This document shows, piece by piece, positions 6,550-11,871 of a stretch of 11,871 nt of DNA. Position 1 is the stretch's first letter. Each line of letters begins with the position of its first letter. The stretch spans positions 1 to 11,871 of the forward strand of contig VGQR01000034.1 in assembly GCA_016882345.1 (NCBI GenBank), read 5' to 3'. The DNA comes from Cyanobacteria bacterium K_DeepCast_35m_m2_023 (lineage in GTDB: Bacteria > Cyanobacteriota > Cyanobacteriia > PCC-6307 > Cyanobiaceae). Position numbers and translations under genes: made by a program. The notes under the pieces are model-generated. The model ran no database searches, was not told the DNA's origin, and worked only from the letters and a program-made list of their open reading frames with translations.

Positions 6550-7953
6550 ATGACCGCCTCCCTGACCTCGACGACCCCCGCTGCTGGTGTTGCCCCAGTT
6601 GCCGCCGGCGGCAGGGGCAGCTACTGGATCACCACCTTCGGCTGCCAGATGAACAAGGCCGATTCCGAGCGCATGGCCGGAATCCTTGAATCGATGGGCT
6701 ACCGCGAGGCGGCGGCTGAACTCGAGGCCGATCTGGTCCTCTACAACACCTGCACGATTCGCGATAACGCCGAACAGAAGGTCTACAGCTATCTGGGCCG
6801 TCAGGCCCAGCGCAAACGCACCAACCCCAACCTCACCCTGGTGGTGGCCGGCTGCGTGGCCCAGCAGGAGGGCGAGTCGCTGCTGCGCCGCGTGCCCGAG
6901 CTCGACCTGGTGATGGGGCCGCAGCACGCCAACCGGCTCGACACGTTGCTGGCCCAGGTGGAGCAGGGCCAGCAGGTGGTGGCCACCGATGAACACCACA
7001 TTCTTGAGGACATCACCACCGCCCGCCGCGACAGCCAGGTGTGCGGCTGGGTCAATGTCATCTACGGCTGCAACGAGCGCTGCACCTATTGCGTGGTGCC
7101 CTCGGTGCGGGGACGGGAGCAGTCCCGTCTGCCCCAGGCGATCAGGCTGGAGATCGAGGGCCTGGCTGAGCAGGGCTACAAGGAGATCACCCTGCTGGGC
7201 CAGAACATCGATGCCTATGGACGTGACCTGCCCGGCATCACCCCCGAAGGCCGTCGCCAGCACACCCTCACCGATCTGTTGCGCTACGTCCATGACGTCA
7301 GGGGCATCGAGCGCATCCGCTTTGCCACCAGCCATCCCCGTTATTTCACCGAGCGCCTGATCGACGCCTGCGCCGATCTACCCAAGGTCTGCGAGCACTT
7401 TCACATTCCCTTTCAAAGCGGTGACGACGAGGTGTTGCGGGCGATGGCCCGCGGCTACACCGTCGACCGCTACCGCCGCATCATCGAGCGCATTCGCGAG
7501 CGCATGCCCGATGCCGCGATCAGTGCCGATGTGATCGTGGCCTTCCCCGGCGAGACCGATGCCCAGTACCGCCGCACCCTGGCTCTGGTCGACGAGATCG
7601 GCTTCGACCAGGTCAACACCGCCGCCTATTCGCCCCGCCCTGGCACCCCCGCCGCTGACTGGCCCGACCAGTTGAGCGAAACGGTCAAAGTCGAGCGTCT
7701 GCAGGAACTCAATGCCCTGGTCGAGGCCAAAGCCAAAGCCCGCAGCGCCCGTTATGCCGGTCGCAGCGAACATGTGCTGGTCGAGGGCACCAATCCCAAG
7801 GACCCGAGCCAGGTGATGGGGCGCACCCGCACCAACCGGCTCACCTTCTTCGCAGCCGCCAACCCGGCAGGCGGGGTGTGGCAGCCGGGGGATCTGGTCG
7901 ATGTGCGCATCGAGCAGGTGCGCGCCTTCTCGTTGAGCGGCACACTGGCCTGA
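6550..7953 (+). CDS. miaB: MiaB, tRNA-2-methylthio-N6-dimethylallyladenosine synthase
   Basis: This radical-SAM methylthiotransferase adds a methylthio group to i6A37 of tRNAs reading codons that start with U. It is 467 residues long, which is normal. The N-terminal UPF0004 domain begins [13 protein letters not shown] (C32) and continues with [14 protein letters not shown] (C68) and [11 protein letters not shown] (C102), the three ligands of the auxiliary 4Fe-4S cluster. The radical-SAM motif C-x3-C-x2-C is in [19 protein letters not shown] (C174, C178, C181). [10 protein letters not shown] and FATSHPRYF follow, and a C-terminal TRAM domain (about 399-465) supplies tRNA binding. The first 23 residues are low in sequence information and rich in Ala, Thr and Gly. 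The start at 6550 has no clear ribosome-binding site, as is common in this group. Only about 90 bp separate it from the divergent epimerase gene. ddl begins 14 bp after its stop. Confidence 0.97.
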   Translation: MTASLTSTTPAAGVAPVAAGGRGSYWITTFGCQMNKADSERMAGILESMGYREAAAELEADLVLYNTCTIRDNAEQKVYSYLGRQAQRKRTNPNLTLVVAGCVAQQEGESLLRRVPELDLVMGPQHANRLDTLLAQVEQGQQVVATDEHHILEDITTARRDSQVCGWVNVIYGCNERCTYCVVPSVRGREQSRLPQAIRLEIEGLAEQGYKEITLLGQNIDAYGRDLPGITPEGRRQHTLTDLLRYVHDVRGIERIRFATSHPRYFTERLIDACADLPKVCEHFHIPFQSGDDEVLRAMARGYTVDRYRRIIERIRERMPDAAISADVIVAFPGETDAQYRRTLALVDEIGFDQVNTAAYSPRPGTPAADWPDQLSETVKVERLQELNALVEAKAKARSARYAGRSEHVLVEGTNPKDPSQVMGRTRTNRLTFFAAANPAGGVWQPGDLVDVRIEQVRAFSLSGTLA

Positions 7954-7967
7954 CCGCGTCGCCCCCG

Positions 7968-9080
7968 ATGAGTTCCAGCGCCCCCGCTTCGCCGATTTGC
8001 GTCGGCCTGATCTTTGGTGGCGATTCGGGTGAACATGCGGTGTCGATCCGTTCGGCGGCCACCGTCGCCGCCGGTCTGCGCAGCGGTGCCAACGCTGCGC
8101 GCTACAGCGTTTCCAGCTTCTACATCGATCGCCAGGGGCGCTGGTGGGGCAGCGATCTGGCCGATCAGGTCCTGCAGCAGGGCATTGCGGCCAGCGAGGC
8201 CCAACTCGATGCTGCGGGCCGAGAGGCCCAGCCGGGCAACGGGTTTGCTGGCTTTCCGGCGGGCGCTTTGGCGGTTGAGGTCTGGTTTCCGGTGCTGCAC
8301 GGCCCCAACGGCGAGGACGGCACCATCCAGGGCCTGTTCACGTTGATGCGCAGACCCTTTGTGGGCTCGGGGGTGCTGGGTTCGGCCCTAGGCATGGACA
8401 AGCTCGCCATGAAAGCCGCCTTTGCGGCGGCGGGGCTGCCCCAGGTCGCCTACGCCGCCGTTGAGGCCAGCGCGCTGACGGCGCCCAGCGGTGAGGCCCT
8501 GCTCGATCGCCTCGAGCAGGAGCTGGGCTACCCCTGCTTCATCAAACCGGCGAACCTGGGTTCATCGGTGGGCATCAGCAAGGCCAGCAACCGATCGGAG
8601 CTGCGCGGCGGCCTCGAGCTGGCTGCGGCTCTCGATCCGCGCATCGTGGTCGAGCAGGGCGTGGTGGCCCGCGAACTCGAATGCGCCGTGCGCGGTGGCG
8701 GTGTCCAGCCGCTCGAGGCCTCGGTGCTCGGCGAAATCTGCTTCGATGCCGATTGGTACGACTACGAGACCAAGTACAGCGACGGCCGCAGCCACACCGT
8801 GATTCCAGCCCCAGTGCCCGAGGCCGTGGTCGAGCGGGCCAGGGCCATGGCCATCGCCGCGGTTCGGGCCGTGGCGGCCCAGGGGCTGGCGCGGGTCGAC
8901 TTTTTTTATGACGCCGCGAACGAAGCCCTGTGGCTCAACGAAATCAACACCCTGCCGGGGTTCACCAGCCTGAGCATGTACCCCATGCTCTGGGCCGCCA
9001 GCGGCGTCGATCTCGAAACGCTTTTGCACGAATTGCTGCAGGGGGCGAGAGAATGGCACCAGAGCCGGGCTGTCGCCTGA
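7968..9080 (+). CDS. ddl: D-alanine--D-alanine ligase
   Basis: Ddl is a cytoplasmic ATP-grasp enzyme that joins two D-alanines for the peptidoglycan stem peptide. The 370-residue protein shows the N-terminal signature [17 protein letters not shown] (14-30, with E22), [16 protein letters not shown] (109-124), the ATP-binding [15 protein letters not shown] (191-205), [11 protein letters not shown] (263-273), and the C-terminal metal and substrate segment [17 protein letters not shown] (323-339). All regions needed for activity are present. The ATG at 7968 is chosen because [11 protein letters not shown] follows at the usual distance. The frame is open further upstream but would run into miaB. 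It lies 14 bp after miaB and 6 bp before the next gene, so it is probably co-transcribed with both. Confidence 0.97.
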   Translation: MSSSAPASPICVGLIFGGDSGEHAVSIRSAATVAAGLRSGANAARYSVSSFYIDRQGRWWGSDLADQVLQQGIAASEAQLDAAGREAQPGNGFAGFPAGALAVEVWFPVLHGPNGEDGTIQGLFTLMRRPFVGSGVLGSALGMDKLAMKAAFAAAGLPQVAYAAVEASALTAPSGEALLDRLEQELGYPCFIKPANLGSSVGISKASNRSELRGGLELAAALDPRIVVEQGVVARELECAVRGGGVQPLEASVLGEICFDADWYDYETKYSDGRSHTVIPAPVPEAVVERARAMAIAAVRAVAAQGLARVDFFYDAANEALWLNEINTLPGFTSLSMYPMLWAASGVDLETLLHELLQGAREWHQSRAVA

Positions 9081-9086
9081 ACCGCC

Positions 9087-9497
9087 ATGTCTCACGGATT
9101 GCTGTGGCTGCCGCTGCTTCTGGTGTTTGTGCTGCTGACGGCCCTGGGCTGGCTCGAGCGGCGGCGGCAGCGCCTGTTCCGCGAGTGGGCCGAAGGCTCC
9201 GAACTCGCCAAGCTCGATGGTCTCAGCGCGGCCCGCTTGGTGGATGGTGTGCTCACCTGGAGCACCTTTGAAGCGGGGCAGCTCAAGCCCGTTGATTCCT
9301 TTGTGATCAAAAGGCTCGAATTGGTCGAGCTGCTCTCCCTGGGCTCGGGCGAGGCACCGTTGACCGAAGAAAGCCAGGGAGCCTGCCGCCTGCGTCTCGT
9401 TGGTGATGGTCTGCAAATGGATCTGCCCTTTGCCGATGCCGAACGGGCGCGCCGCTGGATCGAGGAGCTGATGTCCCGCTCCCGTTGTGACCTGTGA
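9087..9497 (+). CDS. Uncharacterised single-pass membrane protein between ddl and ftsQ
   Basis: This 136-residue protein of unknown function starts with a hydrophobic helix (residues about 4-22, LLWLPLLLVFVLLTALGWL). A basic stretch, ERRRQRLFREW (24-34), follows, which by the positive-inside rule predicts that the C-terminal domain faces the cytoplasm. Residues 45-135 form a soluble domain with alternating strands and a final amphipathic helix (FADAERARRWIEELMSR). The pattern is loosely reminiscent of a small PH-like fold, but I do not recognise a family. It begins 6 bp after ddl, and its stop overlaps the ftsQ start as GTGA, so its translation is probably coupled to ftsQ. The position suggests a role at the envelope or division site; that is context only. 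Confidence 0.85.
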   Translation: MSHGLLWLPLLLVFVLLTALGWLERRRQRLFREWAEGSELAKLDGLSAARLVDGVLTWSTFEAGQLKPVDSFVIKRLELVELLSLGSGEAPLTEESQGACRLRLVGDGLQMDLPFADAERARRWIEELMSRSRCDL

Positions 9498-10306
9498 ATC
9501 AGTCGGAGCGGCGGCGTCAGCTGCGTCAGCAGCGCCGTGGTGAGCGATTGCGTCAGCTCTGGCGGTTCACGGCCTTCACGGCTGCCGCCCTCAGTCTGGG
9601 CTATGCATTGCTGCGCTATGGCTGGGTGCTCACAGGTCCCCAACAGGTTGAGGTGATCGGCAGCCGCCAGGTGCTGCCCGACCAGGTGATTCAGGTCACC
9701 GGCCTGCGTTTTCCGCAGCCGCTGTTGAGCCTGCAGCCCAAACGCCTGGCCGCCGAACTGTCGCAGGCCTTGCCGGTCGATCAGGTTCAGGTGCAACGGC
9801 TGATGGCGCCGGCGCGTCTGCGCATTCAGTTGGTCGACCGCCGGGCCGTGGCCCGGGCCGAACGCCGCGGCCCGCAGGGCAGCGAGCTGGGCTATGTCGA
9901 TCACCTTGGCAACTGGATGACCCAGCGCCAGCAGGCCGGTCTGGTGGCCGACCCCGCCCTGGGTCAGCTGACACTGGTGGTCAAGGGCTGGCAGCCGCGA
10001 TACCGCCCGTCGCTGGCCCTGTTGCTCAGTCGCCGCCCCCAGTTCGGGGGCAGCCTGCAGGCGATCCGCTTCGAGCCGGGTGGGAGCCTCTGGCTTGATA
10101 CCACCAGCCTTGGGGCGGTTCGTTTTGGCCCTGTGGACGATCGACTGCTGCGCCGACTCGAGGTGCTGGAGCACCTCATCGCCCAATTGCCGCCCAAGCT
10201 CAAGGGGCCTCGCCTGCAGTCCATCGATCTCAGCGATCCGGATCATCCCGAAATCGCCTTGCCGGGACCTTTGAATCCAGCCGTCCTGGCAGCTCCCCAA
10301 CGTTGA
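9494..10306 (+). CDS. ftsQ: Cell division protein FtsQ (POTRA domain, bitopic membrane protein)
   Basis: FtsQ links early and late divisome proteins and acts mostly on the outer side of the cytoplasmic membrane. This 270-residue protein has a strongly basic N-terminus (RRRQLRQQRRGERLR, 6-20), one membrane helix (about 25-42) and a POTRA domain (about 48-116) beginning QQVEVIGSRQVLPDQVIQVTGL. A longer beta-rich domain follows, including LGYVDHLGNWM (132-142) and LDTTSLGAVRFG. These are the expected order and size for cyanobacterial FtsQ, whose sequence is poorly conserved. The start is a GTG at 9494 overlapping the previous stop by four bases (GTGA). Identification rests on topology, the POTRA pattern and position between ddl and ftsZ. 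Confidence 0.9.
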   Translation: MNQSERRRQLRQQRRGERLRQLWRFTAFTAAALSLGYALLRYGWVLTGPQQVEVIGSRQVLPDQVIQVTGLRFPQPLLSLQPKRLAAELSQALPVDQVQVQRLMAPARLRIQLVDRRAVARAERRGPQGSELGYVDHLGNWMTQRQQAGLVADPALGQLTLVVKGWQPRYRPSLALLLSRRPQFGGSLQAIRFEPGGSLWLDTTSLGAVRFGPVDDRLLRRLEVLEHLIAQLPPKLKGPRLQSIDLSDPDHPEIALPGPLNPAVLAAPQR

Positions 10307-10398
10307 GCCCGCAGCCGCTGGTGGTGAACCCTGGATACGGCCGTTGCGCCGTGGCGGTAAACGCGCCAAGGTATGGCACTCCTTAGGCCTTTGAGCGA

Positions 10399-10404
10399 CA
10401 TAAT
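10399..10404 (+). promoter_or_regulatory. Candidate -10 element upstream of ftsZ
   Basis: CATAAT fits a sigma70-type -10 and is one of few AT-rich spots in the 129-bp ftsQ-ftsZ gap. Transcription would begin near 10411 and give a leader of about 25 nt for the preferred ftsZ start. No convincing -35 lies upstream (GGCACT at 10375-10380 is poor), so this is tentative. Confidence 0.25.
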
Positions 10405-10435
10405 GCAGCCGCATAGCAATGGCATTGAGCCGCTG

Positions 10436-11545
10436 ATGAGCAAAGCCGCACCCAGTCACTCGGCCAGTGATTCAGCGGGAATCGTGCCTTCGCAGACGGC
10501 CCGCATCGAAGTGATCGGCGTCGGCGGTGGTGGCAGCAATGCGGTCAATCGCATGATCAGCTCTGACCTCAAGGGTCTCGGCTACCGGGTGCTCAACACC
10601 GATGCCCAGGCCCTGTTGCAGTCAGCAGCCAGCGAACGCATGCAACTGGGTCAGAAGCTGACCCGTGGCCTCGGGGCCGGCGGCAACCCGGTCATCGGCC
10701 AGAAGGCCGCCGAAGAATCCCGTGCCGAGCTGCAGCAGTCGCTGCAGGGGGCCGACCTGGTGTTCATCGCCGCCGGCATGGGGGGCGGCACCGGCACCGG
10801 TGCGGCGCCAATCCTGGCCGAGGTGGCCAAGGAGGTGGGTGCGCTCACCGTGGGCATCGTCACCAAACCCTTCGGGTTTGAGGGTCGCAAGCGAATGCGC
10901 CAGGCCGAAGAGGGCATCGCCCGCCTGGCCGAGCATGTCGACACCCTGATCGTGATCCCCAACGACCGCCTGCGTGATGCGATCGCTGGCGCGCCGCTGA
11001 ACGAAGCGTTCCGCGCCGCCGACGACGTGCTGCGCATGGGCGTCAAGGGCATCAGCGACATCATCACCAGGCCGGGTCTGGTCAATGTTGACTTTGCCGA
11101 CGTGCGCTCGGTGATGGCCGACGCCGGCACCGCCCTGCTCGGCATTGGAGTCGGCTCGGGTCGCTCACGGGCGGTCGAGGCCGCCCAGGCCGCAATGACC
11201 AGTCCCTTGCTCGAGTCAGCCCGCATCGACGGGGCCAAGGGCTGTGTGATCAACATCAGCGGCGGCAAGGACATGACCCTCGAGGACATGACCACGGCAT
11301 CCGAAGTGATCTACGACGTCGTGGATCCCGACGCCAACATCATTGTCGGTGCGGTTGTCGATGAGCGCATGGAGGGTGAAATCCACGTGACCGTGATCGC
11401 CACCGGCTTCGAAAGCGGAACCCCGTACCGCGCTGAGCGCACCCTGTTCACCACCAGCAGCTTCGATGCCGCCCCCGAAGAGCGCGGCGCCAAGATCCCA
11501 CCGTTTTTGCTCAATCGTCAGGGCAAGCCGGCCGATCAGACCTGA
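10436..11545 (+). CDS. ftsZ: Cell division GTPase FtsZ
   Basis: FtsZ is the tubulin-like GTPase that forms the division ring. With the start at 10436 it has 369 residues. Visible signatures are [17 protein letters not shown] (24-40), the nucleotide-binding loop GGGTGTG (116-122), PFGFEGRKR (145-153), the T7 loop [11 protein letters not shown] (217-227) and GRSRAVEAA. The end IPPFLLNRQ (354-362) is the conserved C-terminal peptide that binds membrane tethers and partners. The linker before it is short, roughly 25 residues. The frame is open from ATGs at 10373 and 10403. I prefer 10436 because [13 protein letters not shown] then begins about 18 residues in, as in related picocyanobacterial FtsZ, and because a possible -10 overlaps the 10403 ATG. 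No strong ribosome-binding site marks any of the three. It is the last gene of the rightward cluster before the antisense SRP RNA. Confidence 0.96.
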   Translation: MSKAAPSHSASDSAGIVPSQTARIEVIGVGGGGSNAVNRMISSDLKGLGYRVLNTDAQALLQSAASERMQLGQKLTRGLGAGGNPVIGQKAAEESRAELQQSLQGADLVFIAAGMGGGTGTGAAPILAEVAKEVGALTVGIVTKPFGFEGRKRMRQAEEGIARLAEHVDTLIVIPNDRLRDAIAGAPLNEAFRAADDVLRMGVKGISDIITRPGLVNVDFADVRSVMADAGTALLGIGVGSGRSRAVEAAQAAMTSPLLESARIDGAKGCVINISGGKDMTLEDMTTASEVIYDVVDPDANIIVGAVVDERMEGEIHVTVIATGFESGTPYRAERTLFTTSSFDAAPEERGAKIPPFLLNRQGKPADQT

Positions 11546-11713
11546 TCGACAGCCACAGCAGGGCGTTGCGCTTGCCGTCGCAGGGCCTGCTGCCGTGTGG
11601 TGTTGATCAAATCCAACCGCCCCGGAGCGGTGCAACAACCTGCATTGACCGGTTGGCCGGCGTTGACCAGTTTGCCGAGGTCAGCGTTGCCCAGACCACG
11701 GTTGGCGAAGAGG
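11546..11713. other. ftsZ-ffs intergenic region
   Basis: These 168 bases separate two convergent genes. No terminator with a T-run is visible for either strand. On the minus strand one frame stays open from the SRP RNA to a TGA at 11539-11537 and ends in VAVDQV, but it has no ATG or GTG start, so it is not called as a gene. Confidence 0.4.
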
Positions 11714-11810
11714 GTGACCCGGAATCCACGCCTGCCTTGAGCAATCCGTGTGGCTGCTCCCTTCCGGTCCTGACCAGATTTAGGCGTCAGGGCCGCGTGG
11801 GTCCGAGTCG
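11714..11810 (-). ncRNA. ffs: Small (bacterial 4.5S-type) signal recognition particle RNA
   Basis: On the minus strand the sequence contains GGTCAGGACC followed by GGAAGGGAGCAGCC, the universally conserved tip and internal loop that bind Ffh. The basal helix also forms: GACTCGG (11809-11803) pairs with CCGGGTC (11722-11716), and CCACGC pairs with GCGTGG further in. This gives the single long hairpin of a short bacterial SRP RNA without an Alu domain. The ends are estimated from that pairing and could be off by a few bases. With Ffh and FtsY the RNA targets membrane proteins during translation. A possible -10 (TAGCAT, 11821-11816) lies 7 bases before the likely 5' end. The gene is antisense to the neighbouring ftsZ and panB. 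Confidence 0.93.
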
Positions 11811-11815
11811 ATGTG

Positions 11816-11821
11816 ATGCTA
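11816..11821 (-). promoter_or_regulatory. Candidate -10 element of the SRP RNA gene
   Basis: TAGCAT on the minus strand sits 7 bases before the predicted first nucleotide near 11808-11809, the expected distance. No TTGACA-like -35 is seen at 17 bp; the sequence there is CAAAAG. The site touches the hairpin at 11821-11837. Confidence 0.35.
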
Positions 11822-11843
11822 GCAAGGACCCCTTGCTCCTTTT
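11821..11843 (+). terminator. Candidate intrinsic terminator before panB
   Basis: AGCAAGG (11821-11827) and CCTTGCT (11831-11837) form a perfect 7-bp stem around ACC, followed by CCTTTT. It would stop plus-strand transcripts arriving from ftsZ. The T-run is short and the loop small, so strength is uncertain. Confidence 0.5.
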
Positions 11844-11851
11844 GCGTCTCG

Positions 11852-11871
11852 ATGCTGCGTCCCGGCGACTG
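11852..11871 (+). CDS. panB: Probable start of panB (3-methyl-2-oxobutanoate hydroxymethyltransferase), partial
   Basis: An ATG at 11852 opens a frame reading MLRPGD up to the window edge. Picocyanobacterial PanB proteins begin with a similar MxRPSD-like sequence, and panB commonly follows ftsZ in these genomes. PanB makes ketopantoate for pantothenate and coenzyme A. Only six full codons are visible, so this rests mainly on expected gene order. Confidence 0.4.

Noticed and set aside
6430..7335. 301-codon minus-strand frame opposite miaB
   Set aside because: The plus strand has an unambiguous MiaB with all cluster cysteines. The antisense frame is His/Gly/Ala-rich and shows no family pattern.
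7878..7967. Upstream extension of ddl by 30 codons
   Set aside because: The extension lies inside the miaB coding sequence in another frame, and the Ddl fold begins just after the ATG at 7968.
10352..10368. TGGCG/CGCCA hairpin between ftsQ and ftsZ
   Set aside because: The stem is only 5 bp, has no T-run and is a common motif in such GC-rich sequence, so it is not called as a terminator.
9092..10459. Long open frame on the minus strand (455 codons) opposite ftsQ and its neighbours
   Set aside because: It is antisense to recognised genes, rich in Arg, Gln and Ala without any domain, and typical of the spurious frames found in GC-rich DNA.

Overview
The window reads as a stretch of chromosome from a GC-rich picocyanobacterium of the Synechococcus/Cyanobium group. 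The support is the gene order miaB - ddl - small membrane protein - ftsQ - ftsZ - (start of) panB, a DUF4359 protein, a tRNA-His gene without encoded CCA, a cyanobacterial-type small SRP RNA and three copies of the HIP1 palindrome GCGATCGC. The species call is an inference from gene content; no search was possible. Genes are tightly packed, no gap exceeds 300 bases, and I see no mobile element, CRISPR array or phage gene.

Left part (1-4006). The tail of a rightward gene (1-69) overlaps the stop of a leftward cluster. Read right to left, that cluster is a LysR-like regulator (4006-3143), a small exported DUF4359 protein (3109-2708), a cytosine-deaminase-like amidohydrolase (2705-1440) and an FAD-linked oxidase (1443-66). 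Gaps are 33 bp, 2 bp and a 4-bp ATGA overlap, so this is very probably one operon. The oxidase is split by a one-base frameshift near position 675. Together the genes look like a small regulated catabolic unit whose substrate cannot be read from sequence.

Middle (4007-6549). An intergenic region with two tandem inverted repeats leads to tRNA-His(GTG) on the plus strand, closed by a very strong intrinsic terminator. Leftward genes then resume: a DUF1611/DgcN-like P-loop protein (5335-4244) preceded by an enolase-superfamily racemase/epimerase (6460-5354). This pair matches the D-glutamate or murein-peptide salvage pairing known in other bacteria.

Right part (6550-11871). Rightward genes are miaB (tRNA methylthiolation), ddl (D-Ala-D-Ala ligase), an uncharacterised single-pass membrane protein, ftsQ and ftsZ, with gaps of 14, 6, -4 and about 129 bp. 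This is a small division and cell-wall cluster. Beyond ftsZ the SRP RNA gene lies on the opposite strand. A hairpin terminator candidate and the first codons of a probable panB follow at the edge. The window therefore places peptidoglycan precursor synthesis (ddl), division (ftsQ, ftsZ) and a probable D-glutamate/muropeptide salvage pair next to each other.
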